This document shows positions 14,160-27,513 of a DNA stretch of 64,000 nt, piece by piece. The stretch is taken from positions 9,982,001 through 10,046,000 of the forward strand of contig NC_026656.2 in the NCBI RefSeq assembly GCF_000004075.3, given 5' to 3'. The translations under genes and the position numbers were made by a program. The notes beneath the pieces are model-generated. The model saw only the letters and a list, made by a program, of their open reading frames with translations, ran no database searches and was not told where the DNA came from. Numbering within the stretch: position 1 is the first letter of the stretch; each line of letters begins with the position of its first letter. The stretch comes from Cucumis sativus (taxonomy: Eukaryota; Streptophyta; Magnoliopsida; Cucurbitales; Cucurbitaceae).

Positions 14160-14590
14160 ACTTGAATAGTATATGACTGACATAGAAGAAGATTACATTC
14201 AAGTAATAGCCTAAAAGATCTATATAGCATATACATAAAATTAATGTCTTATTCTAGTAACACTATGAATACGACTCGCTTTGTAATCATTACAAACAAT
14301 TTTATTCAAATTGTTTACAAAGAGACATGCATGTGGGAGTATCTTTTGCAATGAATTTGTATAAGAATGGACTGTAAGCTATATAATCTCTTTTGTAACA
14401 CTCGTTTTGACTGAAGAGATTATTAATATTTCAAATGATGACTATATGTAACTCGATCACAATCGAGAGAGAGTTATGAACTCTTACTCATGAGGGACCA
14501 CCTTTTAATTTGTATGGATGAGAGTGGTTTGTCATTTTGATTCAATATGACTACCGTTTTGGGGAAGAGACAAGGTAGGGAAGTTCGGTA
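14160..14590 (+). mobile_element. LTR-type fossil fragment, copy A
   Basis: This segment shares a string of words in the same order with copies B and C: the TCTTATTCTAGTAACACTATG region, a GAGACATGCATGTGGGAGTATC region, and GTATGGATGAGAGTGG, as in the LTRs of Copia-like elements that I associate with cucurbits (from memory). It is partial and no internal coding domains accompany it. It is a fossil; the divergence from the other copies suggests it is old. Confidence 0.45.
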
Positions 14591-15616
14591 TTGAATTTTA
14601 TGTCCTAAAACTTTTTATTTGTAAATGTTAAAACTATTATATTATTGAATAAAGTTGTTGTTGGAGTATTGTTCAATAAGCTGTTATTGAAAATAAAGAG
14701 ATTTACTTATAATGAAACTCAAAATCCAATAAACAAGGTTCCTTCACTATAGTATGAGTACTTGAACTTTATGTAGAGACATAAATGTGGATCAAGTTAG
14801 AGTATCAGTCTAAATTGTCTATAATATAGCAATAAGGTTGGGTGTCTACACCTTATTCTGGGACACTATGGATGCGACTCACGAGTATTTAGTACAAGTG
14901 GAATGATCTTAAGACATTTATGTAGAGACGTGTGAGTGGGAGCATCCTATGCAATGAGATCGTTTAAAATCGAACCATGAAGTAGTTACTTTTACATTGT
15001 AACGTCGTTAATTGATTAAAATTGACTATTTCAATTATAGATAACCTAGGTAACTCGACCTAATTCTGAGTTAACTATAAACTTTTGTTGATCACACGGG
15101 GTTATCCTTAGATATACATAAGTGGGGGCAACTCTTGATCACACGGGGTTATCCTTAGATATACATAAGTGGATGCAACTCTTGATCACACGGGGTTATC
15201 CTTAGATATACATAAGTGGAGGCAACTCATCAGGACTGGCCCAATAGACCTCCAATTCTAGGGATAAGACTAGGTGAGTAGCTGGAGACGGAGGATGCAA
15301 AACATAATTCACTTGATCTACCCACTTTAAGGTTAATAGATAGGTTGTTCCCTTAAGTGTTGAATCCAGATCTTGAATAAAGAGGCTCCACCTTCTCATT
15401 GTTCTGAAAGAGATTCGATTTATAGGTTGGATCTTAACTAATTGTTCATCAAATGATCAACAAAGGCTTAAGAAGCAGAATGTAATTTTAGAGGTAAAAT
15501 GGTAAATTGACTTATATGAGATTATGAACAACTTGTGAATGGTTGTCTTACTAATCATGATTATATCAGGTGACCACAAATATATTTATAGTGAGGAGAA
15601 TCAAGCTACATGTTGT
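14591..15616 (+). mobile_element. LTR-type fossil fragment, copy B
   Basis: It begins with a TTTATGTCCTAAAACT phrase near 14599, as expected close to the 5' end of such LTRs, and continues through the same ordered words as copy A (GGACACTATGGATGCGACTC, GAGTGGGAGCATCCTATGCAATGAG). It contains the three-unit 47-bp tandem repeat at 15089-15229 and stops where the CACTA end begins. Family assignment (Copia-like) is by resemblance only; no coding parts are seen. Confidence 0.45.
15089..15229. repeat. 47-bp tandem repeat, three units
   Basis: Three head-to-tail units start at 15089, 15136 and 15183. Each contains TGATCACACGGGGTTATCC followed by TTAGATATACATAAGTGG. The units are nearly identical, differing at a few bases after AAGTGG, so this expansion is younger than the divergence between the surrounding LTR-like fragments. 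Confidence 0.92.
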
Positions 15617-17779
15617 CACTACAAGAATTCAGGACAATCTCGACGTAGACACACATTAGTATATGTAACAAAACAAGTCAGGAAAGGATCTCGAGGTACA
15701 TGGTGCCGTCGAAAAGGAAGTCGTGAGTAGTACGTTGGTGAGGCACTCTCGACGTGCAAACGAAAACACATCGAGAATGCCTTACTCCCGACGCAGGCAA
15801 TTTGATGGACACAACACGTCGGTAATAGGGACTTTCAACGTCCCTCTCTGCGTCAGCCAAGAAGGACTTCCAATGTGGCGTTGGGCAAACCTTCTCCAAT
15901 ACATTGGTCATGACGTCGAGAACGTGCCTCATTCTCGACGCGTTCTATGCGTCAGGAGATATGTTTAATATATATATACAATTATTATTTTGTGAGGTAC
16001 TCTTTTAGATTTCAATTCGATTTAAATTCAATCAAATTCTTAAAGACAACGGACACAAAATTAATAAAAAGTTATTAAAATACCAAATTGTATTTATATT
16101 AAAAACTAAATCCAAATATTAAATAATTACAAAACTTTTGAAGAAATTACACAAAAAAGAAATAAAGTACACGATCTCCTAATCTCCACAGACGTCATAT
16201 TTCCACAAGTTCATAGCTATAATGACATAAAAGTAAATTTAGATATATATCACCGACAACAAATTAAACAACTTAAAAGTTGAAAAATACGTACTGCAAG
16301 TGTTCAAGGTCCTCTTTGTGTCCGACTCATTTCCTCGATCATCTTCTTCATTTCTTCCATTTGTCGGGCATGCAACTTTGACGTTATTCATTGTTCTTCA
16401 ATTACTCGTTGAGCGTTTTCAAGGTGAACTCTTAGTTGTTAACCTCTCTAGAGTGTCTCTCTTGCTCATATGAAGATGAAGAACAACTCTACCAGTCTTT
16501 CAGGACTTGGGCTTGGGGTCCTAACCAAGACCCTTTGAGTAGCCCGATCATCTACCCATAACGGTCTCGCATATCTTGTCTCCAAAGAGTGGTTGAGAAC
16601 CTTCTGCAGTGGTGTAACAACCCAACTCTTTATACTTAATTGAGGTCATTACCATTTAAAATAAATAAAGATTTTTTTATTTAAAATAAAAGAAAATACT
16701 AAATTTAAAGAAAAAGTTTCAAATATTCATTTAAAACTTTATAAGAAAGTATATAAAAGAAACATAAACAAATAGAATACTAATTCGGGCCCTCCAAAAA
16801 TAAATAAAGGTAAAAAAAATAGATATATCTAAAAGTAAACATGATTCTTGAAATAAATTTATTAAAATTTACTATTAAAAACTTAAATGCGGAAGAAAAC
16901 CTAAATTTTATCTTGTGGCGAACCACGGTCACTTCTTGTTATTCACTAGGTTGCATTTACCCTTACCTTTGCCTGAAAAATTAAATATTTAGAAGAATGA
17001 GTATAAATTTATACTCAATAAATGACTCGCTATTAGTCCCACTGTGTGTCGGTTAATTTTTCACTAGAATCCTGTAAGAAAGTATCGCATAACTATTGTG
17101 CTCCCGAACGCACACCATCTTGTAAGAAAGTTTGCAAACGAAGATGCTTTAAGAAATAGACCACTTGTGAGTTCTCTATAATAAACTATCATTGTTGCTA
17201 AGGATTGTGTTTTGAAGAATGTAATCAGTTATGGTTATGGTTTTTGGTTTGTTTCGAACTATTTGATGTGTTTGGATTTAAATTAAAAATGAGTACTTGT
17301 AAAATTTATGAAATCTAACTAATTTAAAAATTATTGTTGTAAAGAAATTACCTATTTTATTGCCGTGACCAAACATTATGAATTTTTGCATAGCAAAAGA
17401 AGAAAGCTATCAAAAGGTTAATATCATAATAATAATAGGGATTATAATGGATTAAACAGCATTGTTATAACATACAATTATAGTTGGAAATAATATATTA
17501 TAACCTTACAAAATGTCATTATATATCAAAGATAACATCTTAGTTTATCTATGTAAATATATTATAGCTTTACTAAAAAAAAAGCTATCAAATGGATTTA
17601 TAACATCATAATTAAGCTATATATGTATACTCTATTATAGCATCTGTCATAGTTCTACGAAAAGACTATAAAAAGTCCTAGACTTTTAATAACATGGGTG
17701 TCAGGGCTTTCGAAAAAGGCTATAAAAGGTATTTTATAGTCTTTTTTGTTAGTTATCGTAACCATTATTTCTTGTAGTA
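15617..17779. mobile_element. Decayed CACTA (En/Spm) DNA transposon
   Basis: The left end CACTACAAGAA (15617) and the right end TTTCTTGTAGTA (to 17779) form the inverted terminal signature of CACTA elements. The left arm (15640-15960) is packed with subterminal CTCGACG/CGTCGAG motifs in both orientations. The right arm (17380-17778) carries different motifs (GCTATCAAA, GGCTATAAAAGG), so the two ends may come from different elements. A minus-strand coding remnant lies at about 16300-16620. One frame there reads LHARQMEEMKKMIEEM then SRTQRGP, the kind of segment found in the C-terminal region of plant Ptta/En/Spm transposase-associated proteins; it is interrupted by in-frame stops. A clear 3-bp target duplication is not visible. 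It is non-autonomous. Confidence 0.6.
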
Positions 17780-18180
17780 TTTAATTAATATTTCATTTAA
17801 ATCATATTTAATGAATATCTCTCCAATATCTTATAATTTTAAATTAATTTAATTAAATTAAAAAAACTAAAACTATTAATTAATTATTCAATTAATTAAT
17901 AGCTAAATTAAATATTTTATATTTAACTAAATTAAATTTGAATCATATTCAAATATAAATTTATCTTATAACCAATAGTTTTAATATAAATCCAATTTAC
18001 ATTAAATTAATATTTGAACTCATTTAAATATTTTAGATCTCATAAATTAATTTTGAATCATATCGAAAATTAAATTTATATAATAAAATTTGATTAAAAT
18101 ATAAACTTGATATTATAATGTATCACCATACAATATACTAATTTCGAAAGTAAATTTGAACAATTCAAATTACAACCGAT
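17780..18180. other. Very AT-rich spacer between CACTA end and inverted LTR fragment
   Basis: TTAATTAAT and AAATTTAA words dominate. No gene or repeat boundary could be placed. It may belong to the LTR-type element that follows. Confidence 0.35.
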
Positions 18181-19195
18181 GTAAATAAATCTCATTATCC
18201 TTTACAAACTAAGAAGAGAATCTAATTGACCTATAGATTAGAAGCTACAACGATATGAGATTAATTGACTAAATTCATTAACCACATTAGTCAATATTCA
18301 TTAACTCTGTGTACATTCCACTAAAGACTCACAGTTGAAATCTTCCCATTGTAGAAATATTTTTATGTCCACGAATATAGACCAATAACAGTAAATTAGT
18401 CTTTCACGAGTGTTCATAACACCAGTTGGCTGTTTTACCCCTAGGTTACCCCTAGTCCTTAAATACTAGTGCTCATCTAATAAACAACATGATTATGGTT
18501 CAACCAATAAACAAAAACCTCTCTCGCGTCATAGAGAGAGTAGGACCAAGTCTTGAAGACAGAATTTAAGGGAATACTCATCTACTTACCCTAAAGTAGG
18601 GAATGAGTGAATTTCATCTTGTGTAATTATGTTTCTAGCTTTCTACTTGGTCTTGTCTCCAAAATAATAAGCATATTGAGTCGACAATCTGGCCACTCCC
18701 ACCCATACAAATCAAAGGACAATTTCTCACAAACAGAAGTTTATAATATACTCAGGATTAAGACTAAGTTACCTAAGTCATCCTAGTGAAATAGAAACCT
18801 AACTAGTTGACGGAGTTACATTTAATGGTTACTATTTTGCGATTCGGTCTTATATAAACTCATTGCATAGGATACTCTCACTCGCATGTCATTTACACGA
18901 ACGTGCTAGATTATTGCGTTTGTATCAAATGTTGAGCCGCATGTATAATGTTACTAGAATAAAGTACTCAACCTTATTCTTATACTATAAACCTTTTAAG
19001 TTGATCTCGAACATTGGTCCATGTATGTCTCTACATACTATTCAAGACTCATCAAACAACTTAGGAGATTAGTTTATTGGATTTGGGCTATTAAGGTAAA
19101 AACTAATAATATAATCAACAACACTTATTGAAATTATAATAATAACGATCGATATATTATATTTACAATCTATGAGTTTTAGGACATAAATTTCG
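18181..19195 (-). mobile_element. LTR-type fossil fragment, copy C (inverted)
   Basis: Read on the minus strand, this repeats the ordered words of copies A and B: TTTATGTCCTAAAACTC near 19175-19190, AATAAGGTTGAGTAC, GTGAGAGTATCCTATGC, and a GTATGGGTGGGAGTGGCC region near 18690. It is therefore the same repeat family in opposite orientation, separated from copy B by the CACTA element. It also holds a TAGGTTACCCCTAGTCC phrase that I recall from Copia-type LTRs. Only an LTR-like part is present, with no coding domains. It is an old fossil. Confidence 0.45.
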
Positions 19196-20080
19196 ATTGT
19201 TTTTGTCTTTCTCTTCGTCGTGGGTTTCAGTCCTCCTATTTGTCATGGATTTACGTCTTTCTTTTCGTCGGCTTTGTGGTTCAGATCTTCTCCAATTATC
19301 TTTCTCTCAACAAAGGTACATGGTGTTGGGTCCATTCATATACCTTAAACTGTAAGGAAGTTATTGCTTTTTTTAATCTTTTGTTTTAATTATTTGGTTT
19401 TTATCAGCTTGATTAAGCATGTGAACCTTTGAATGATGGTATTGCATTTATTCTTCTTTTCGAAGTACTGTACTACATTACTGATCTTCTGATACCATAA
19501 AAATACATCTCTACGCTTTGATGTTTAGAAAAAAAATAGTTTTTATTTTTGTGGTTATTTTAGGTCTTCCCATGTACTCTACTCAATACTCACAATACAA
19601 CATTTTTGCATATTGTTATTTTTTTTACATTTTAAGAAGCAATATTCTATTCTCTCTATTTTTTATATTATTAAATTGTTATCTGTTAACAAAAAAAAAA
19701 AAAAAGTAGAAACTTTTTCTACTTTTTATATTTTAGGTTCTTTATTTGACTAATTTGGTTGTTAATTTTTTAACACAATGATAAAATAAATTTCAATCTT
19801 GGTCTTTCCAATTTTCTATTTGTTTGGTGTTAGGTTAGTAGTTTTTTCTTTTGATTTTTTTGTAATAACTTGCTTGCATTGAAGCGTATAAGAGTTTCTA
19901 TTTGCTAAAGCATGTTAGATGCTCCTAATAGATTGGTGTTATTATGTTGTTATGTTCTTCATTCTTTTTCTCTAAAGCATTTTAGGCGGTAGAGTTAAAT
20001 GTTAAATATTGTGTTTGTTTCTTTCAATTCTAAATATTGAGAAAATAATAATTTACTTTAAAATTGATATTACATTTTAG
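19196..20080. mobile_element. Probable 5' non-coding part of the PIF/Harbinger element
   Basis: A T-rich stretch leads into the Myb/SANT-like gene remnant. It is assigned to the Harbinger element only by position. No terminal inverted repeat could be identified, so the left boundary is uncertain. Confidence 0.3.
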
Positions 20081-20682
20081 ATGTCACAAAATATCGATGA
20101 GGTTATTGAAATTGATGGATTAAGAAGTGAGGGACCATGGTCGAACAAGAGTGAAGCTTTATTTTTAGACTTAATGGATGAAAAAGTTACAAAAGACAAG
20201 AAGCCAACTAAATGCTAGTACGTGATATGATTACTCTCATGATCAATTGAAAAACAAGTTCAATAAATTAAGATAAATCCACGTAGACTTTAAAAAGATA
20301 TTGAGTGATATGGCAATAAATGGTTGGGATCCCTTATTAAGCATTATCAATCTTGGAAAGGAAACAATGGAACAAACTTTTTAAGGTATGATACTTGCAT
20401 TTTTTATTTTTCATTTATAATCACCTACAGGCGAAGAAGATAACTAAAAAGTTTTCATTTTCTATAGGTGAATAAACGAGCTAAAAAGTTTAAGAAAAGT
20501 GGTTGCCCACGTTGGGAAAAGCTCGTGAGAATTTTTGGAGATACTACTGCAACAGGTGTAAATTCTTGTTCATCAATGATGCTTATTTTAGATTTTGAAG
20601 CAAAAAATGAAAATAACGTTCCAAGCAATACAAACTTCAGTGTTCAAGAAAATGATGAAGAAAAAAGCAAAAAAACGAGTTA
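20081..20682 (+). pseudogene. Myb/SANT-like gene of a PIF/Harbinger transposon (broken)
   Basis: The frame opening at 20081 reads MSQNIDEVIEIDGLRSEGPW followed by SNKSEALFLDLM, the first helix of the Myb/SANT-like domain carried by plant PIF/Harbinger elements and by L10-interacting MYB-like proteins. A stop interrupts soon after. Further matches follow in shifted frames (a DQLKNKFNKLR helix, a GWDP motif) and then, from 20468, VNKRAKKFKKSGCPRWEKL and RIFGDTTATG, the usual linker after this domain. In live elements this accessory protein partners with the transposase for DNA binding and nuclear import. Here it is a pseudogene. It lies upstream of, and in the same direction as, the transposase remnant, as in intact Harbinger elements. 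Confidence 0.7.
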
Positions 20683-21189
20683 GAAGAAAGAAAGACAAGT
20701 TTGATAGTTTCTTTTCTATATTCATTGATGTATATGTTGAGAATGCAAAGAGAAAAAAATGACATCCTTGAGAAAAAATCTCTTGGTTGTACATCTAGTC
20801 AAGTTGATGAGAGTTAAACGTTAAGCAAAAAAGATGATCTCGATAAAAACTTGATGGAAAATTTCAACATTTTAAATACAATGAAGGATGTTGATGGAGA
20901 GGCTTATTCCAAAATACTAAAACTCTTGCACCGAGATCATGCTTGGAGAAAACTATTTTTGTGAATGTTCGATTCAAGGAAGAGAGATTTCATAAATAGT
21001 CTCTAGATGTCACTTAGGTATGTTTTAGGATTATGTCATTTACGTTTTAATATTAGGTTAAACATGGATTTTGTGTGTTTAACTTTATAGTTTTATGTTA
21101 TTTTTTAACATGGCTACGTTTTTTTTTAATTTATTATGAGATCGATTTTTATGTTTTTTGTGTTTGATTTAGGAATATACTAGTGAATT

Positions 21190-22560
21190 CAAATGGACGA
21201 TTTGATTCAAGCAAATTATTTTGAGGATTTTGATTCTGATTTTGACGATGATGACAATGTTACATACATCCTTTTTACTTTATTGTACACGAGCTTGCAC
21301 AAGGTATAACCTTCTAAACAACCATGTAGGACCTCTGCACTAAGAGGACGTGATTATGTGATCGAGTTGTTAAATGAAAACAATAGTAGATATTTTGATT
21401 ATTTTAAGATGAAAATAGTTACATTCATAAGGTTTTGTGAAGATTTAAAATTCAAGAAAAATCTGCAAGCATCTAGGTATTTCCTCGTTCAAGAAAAATT
21501 TGTTATATTCTTATTAATCATAACACATAATGCAAAGCAACCACATAGAAACATAAAGATTTCAACATTCATGACGTGTTATTTCTCTAGCTTTTAACCT
21601 TGTTTTGAGGAAGGATTGCAAGCTTGGACTAGAAATTATTAGCCCACCCCAAATGAATACTTTATACCAATGGAGATCGTATCAAATTCAAAATATTATC
21701 ATTTCTTTCAATTAATGCATTAATGTTTTGAAATATTACCCTCTCTTGCACATAGTTCATACTAATTCATAATATATTTGTGTTTATGATTATCCTTTAG
21801 GATTGTATTGGTGCTATTTGATGACACTCACGTTGTTGAAAGTATTCCCCAAAATGAACAAATACTGTTTCATGAAAAAAATTCTAACACAACATGAAAT
21901 ATAATTTATGTTCGTTCATTTGATATATTATTCATGTATGTCATGTTTGGTTGGAAAGGACCGATCAATGATTCTCGCATACTTCTTGAATGTATCACGA
22001 ATCTCAAAAATAAATTTTCTATGTCTAAGAGAAGTAAATAATTATGTGCTTTTAGAACTTTAAATGAAATGGATGACTTTATAATAATTTTTTATTTGCC
22101 TTATTATATACAGATCAATACTATCCTGTCGATTCAGGATATTCAATATGCCATGATTTTTAGCACCCTTTCGTGATCAAAGATATCATTTATGAGATAT
22201 TAGAGAAAGGAGACATCGCCCTCGAGGTAAAGAAGAAAGTGTTTTAAATATCGACATTCTTCACTGCAAAATGTCATTAAATGTTGTTTTGGTGTGCTGA
22301 AGGCTCAATTTCGTATTCTTAAGCAAATGCCTTCATACCCGATCAAGATACAAAAATATATAGCGATAGCATGTTGCACAATTCACAATTATATTAGATT
22401 TAATGATCGTAAGATGATGTATTCAATGACTTTAGCAATAAATTAATGAAAGTTGAAGATACACAAAATTTGAGTCGACATCATCTAAGAGAAATGACAT
22501 GAGTGAGAGATGATATTTGTCGATCAAATTTGGATAACATTTGAAGGATAAATACAATTT
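21190..22560 (+). pseudogene. PIF/Harbinger DDE transposase (broken)
   Basis: Shifted frames together show the Harbinger transposase order. An acidic start (FEDFDSDFDDDDN) is followed by RTSALRGRDYVIELLNENNS near 21330, then a helical region with FCEDLKFKKNLQASRYF and QEKFVIFLLIITHNAK. The catalytic block around 21805 reads DCIGA..DDTHV, followed by GPINDSRIL. Near 22120 come YPVDSGY and LAPFRDQRYHLR, and near 22300 a conserved tail with LKAQFRILKQMPSYPI and IAIACCTIHNYIR. There are many in-frame stops and at least several frameshifts, so it cannot be active. Together with the Myb-like remnant upstream this is one decayed autonomous-type element. Confidence 0.75.
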
Positions 22561-22920
22561 TATGTTTATGTTATTTTTATTCGTGTACTAAGACTTTTCT
22601 TTATTAAATAAATAAACTTTTGATAGTTTTACTGATTATGAAGAACATATATTTTTGTTTAATGTTTAATTGAATGAGACGTGAATAAATAAAAATGAAT
22701 AAGAGAAAATAAATTTGGAAGAAAACATTTAACAAACGTATTTTCTGTTTTATTTTTGAAGAAAAAAAATATAAAGAGAAATAGTTTAGATTGAGAAAAT
22801 ATTTATAAAAAAAACACATTTACTGTATAGTCATCATCTTTATTAAAATTTAAATTGAGAAAATATTTTGATATTAATAATTTAAAATTTGAATTAATCC
22901 GCCTTAAAATTAATCATAAT
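22561..22920. other. AT-rich spacer upstream of RPL23
   Basis: No gene recognised. It includes A/T-rich tracts and probably the right end of the Harbinger element, which cannot be delimited. Confidence 0.35.
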
Positions 22921-22931
22921 TTATTCGAATA

Positions 22932-25111
<2,180 letters not shown>

Positions 25112-26091
25112 TGTTACCCTAGAGTTTAAATCTTCTCCTTTCTGTGGTTACAGCAGCTCTTATCATTTTTGATATCCCGGTGTTATAGTACTAATTTATT
25201 ACCTCTTTGAGAGATTTGATGCAATACTTTTGAGACTAAGAAGAATTAGATCGAGTTGAAGGAATTATCTCATTATCATACCTCATGGATGTCTTTGATG
25301 GTTTATAACTTGCATACATCTCAAATTTTTTGGTCTTCGCATTCGTCTATTTAATTTTAATGTCGGGTCATACTAGTACTGACAATTTCTTTTATTTTTA
25401 GTTTAACATTGTCAGGTTGCTTATTGTGCTAGATTGAAGTGGGTTAGATCCAGTTTAAATGTATAGAATGATTCTCGGCTTAGTTCTTCAAACAACGTTA
25501 TTATTATTTTTATTTTTTGTTGAATTTCTAAAATGATGGCAGACGACCTTGTTGAAAACCTATCTTTTATTTTTTGCTATTATTGATTAGAGATGAGTTA
25601 AGTGACATTTTTTAGGAAAAGAAACGACGTATGTGAGTGAGCAGAGCGATGTCCCAATTTTCATCCAAACAAGCTCACTTTTCTTAATGTTTGACAGAAA
25701 AAGAAAAGAAAGAAATTTCTTAACTTATAATTTTCAGGTTGTCATCGTAAGAGACATTTCTTTTTTTTTTTCTTTAACAAACAGAAACATATTGATCAAA
25801 AGAGACAGGAGCAATAAACCCTCTAAACACCATCTTGGTCAAAATAATAAATACCTCGACTTAAAAGACAAACGCATTACATTAAAACTGCTAGGAACAC
25901 AACGACGATATAAAACTAAACACAATCTCTCTACAATCACACAACCACAGTAGCTCTTATTTTGATTTTTCTGTCTTCGGTTGTGCAATCTATATCAGTA
26001 ATTTACAAAAGGCAACATTACATATAAAGTAGTAGTAATTAAATAAGCTGCATCGGAGTTGAGTTGGGAGAGTAATCAATAATATATGTTG
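25112..26091. other. Spacer between convergent RPL23 and caleosin genes
   Basis: The 3' ends of a plus-strand and a minus-strand gene face each other here. The sequence presumably holds both 3' UTRs. A plus-strand open frame at 25633-25953 is lysine/asparagine-rich and unlike any family known to me, so no gene is called. Confidence 0.45.
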
Positions 26092-27513
26092 TCAATACAT
26101 CTTGTATTGAGCACTCATATTCATCTTTGCACAATACTCGAACAAACTTCCATCATAACATCTTCTTACGGCCTCTTTCGACAGATACCCGTCCTCGTCC
26201 CTAGCCAGCACGTATAATATGAACCATTCCAGTTTCGCCGCTATCCTGCATTCAAGATTTCAACAATATATGAGCATACTTATGAATGGAAAAATATACA
26301 AATGTTCATATAACCATAGTACCATCCGTAGGGGTCGAACGCTAGACGGTTGGCTTCAGTCATGTCCCATATCTCGCCAAGCGACAACTTGTCCGGTTGT
26401 GTTCTAGCGTACTTGCTGAACATGTTCTCGAAATTCGCCGCTATATACCTGCTCGTTTGTTACATTTTATCCTACACTACTCAACACCATACCAGTACAC
26501 TTTCAAATGGAAAAGTAAAAAAAGTTGCATACCTTCCTTCAGTGTCATAGGTTCCAGTGTCGCTGCCATGTTTGTCTCTGTGAATATTGTAAATATAGAT
26601 GGGAAAGAAAGGTGATGGAATCCATCCCTACAAATTTTCATCAAATCGTCAAAGCTCTCTATTTAGTTCCAATAACATATAATTAGTAATTACCGAGATT
26701 AGAGCATGAATTATGATTGATTTAATATGGGATTTTGAAGTAACTAATTTTTTAATATGATATGCAAGTAGTTTTAACTATTTGCAAATTCTACATGGAC
26801 ATACTTGTTGAGTGCGATAGCTCATGGCGAAATTTATAATAACGGCCATAACTAGGGACATTATCATGTTGAATCCAATCGCTCTTAGCCCTGAAAGAAA
26901 AAACAATGATAGAAACATAATAATATTGTTATTCAATTAAACAAAAAGAAATTTGAAGGTGGAGGTTGGGCCACTGGAGGTTGAACTCATAGAATTAGTT
27001 ATAAATAAGAAAAAGACAAAAAAAAAAAAAAAAGTTTGCATGCAAGCTTTGTTTAAACTTGACATAGATTTCGAAATTCATATTTTCAACCCAGATTTTT
27101 GATTAAATACTATTAAATCAACTACAATAACAAGAAGAAAGAAGAAAATTACCAACATAAGTCTCCCAAGGGTAAACGATACCATTATCATCTTGGTCAA
27201 AGAAAGCAACATGCTGTTGAAGCACTGTCATTCCATAGTGTTTATGCCCCACCGTCCCCGTGGGGTGGTTGGAGTCCGCCGCCACCAAAGCCCTCGCCAA
27301 ATCTAGTATATATATATATATATATATTTAAAAAGAAATTAAAGATGTTTAATTTTAATTAATTTATAGAGTAGAATAAAAAGGGTTGTTGCATGCATGC
27401 TCACATGGCTTGGGGAGCGTGGTTTCGAGGTCGTTGCGAACCCTTCGCTCCCGAGTGACGGGCGCGAATCGGGCCTCGGTGGCGGTGGCTTCGTTTTCCA
27501 TCGTCAAAGACAT
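26092..27513 (-). CDS. Caleosin / peroxygenase, 6 exons
   Basis: Exons on the minus strand: 27405-27513, 27153-27302, 26805-26890, 26533-26627, 26323-26448, 26092-26245. They total 720 bases, 239 residues, typical for the family. Caleosins are haem-containing, calcium-binding peroxygenases of lipid droplets or ER that oxidise unsaturated fatty acids using hydroperoxides. The single EF-hand loop is [12 protein letters not shown] at residues 72-83. The probable haem ligands are His67 (LQQH) and His135 (DKHGSD). A hydrophobic membrane segment (residues ~90-114) leads to a proline-knot region, [16 protein letters not shown]. The C-terminal half has [18 protein letters not shown] and the second conserved block [15 protein letters not shown]. 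The upstream Met at 27513 was taken; an internal Met at 27501 gives a product four residues shorter. It lacks the long N-terminal extension of some seed forms. Confidence 0.95.

Noticed and set aside
25633-25953. 106-codon plus-strand open frame after RPL23
   Set aside because: Lys/Asn-rich with no recognised motif, no promoter signal and a position inside the convergent 3' region; treated as chance.
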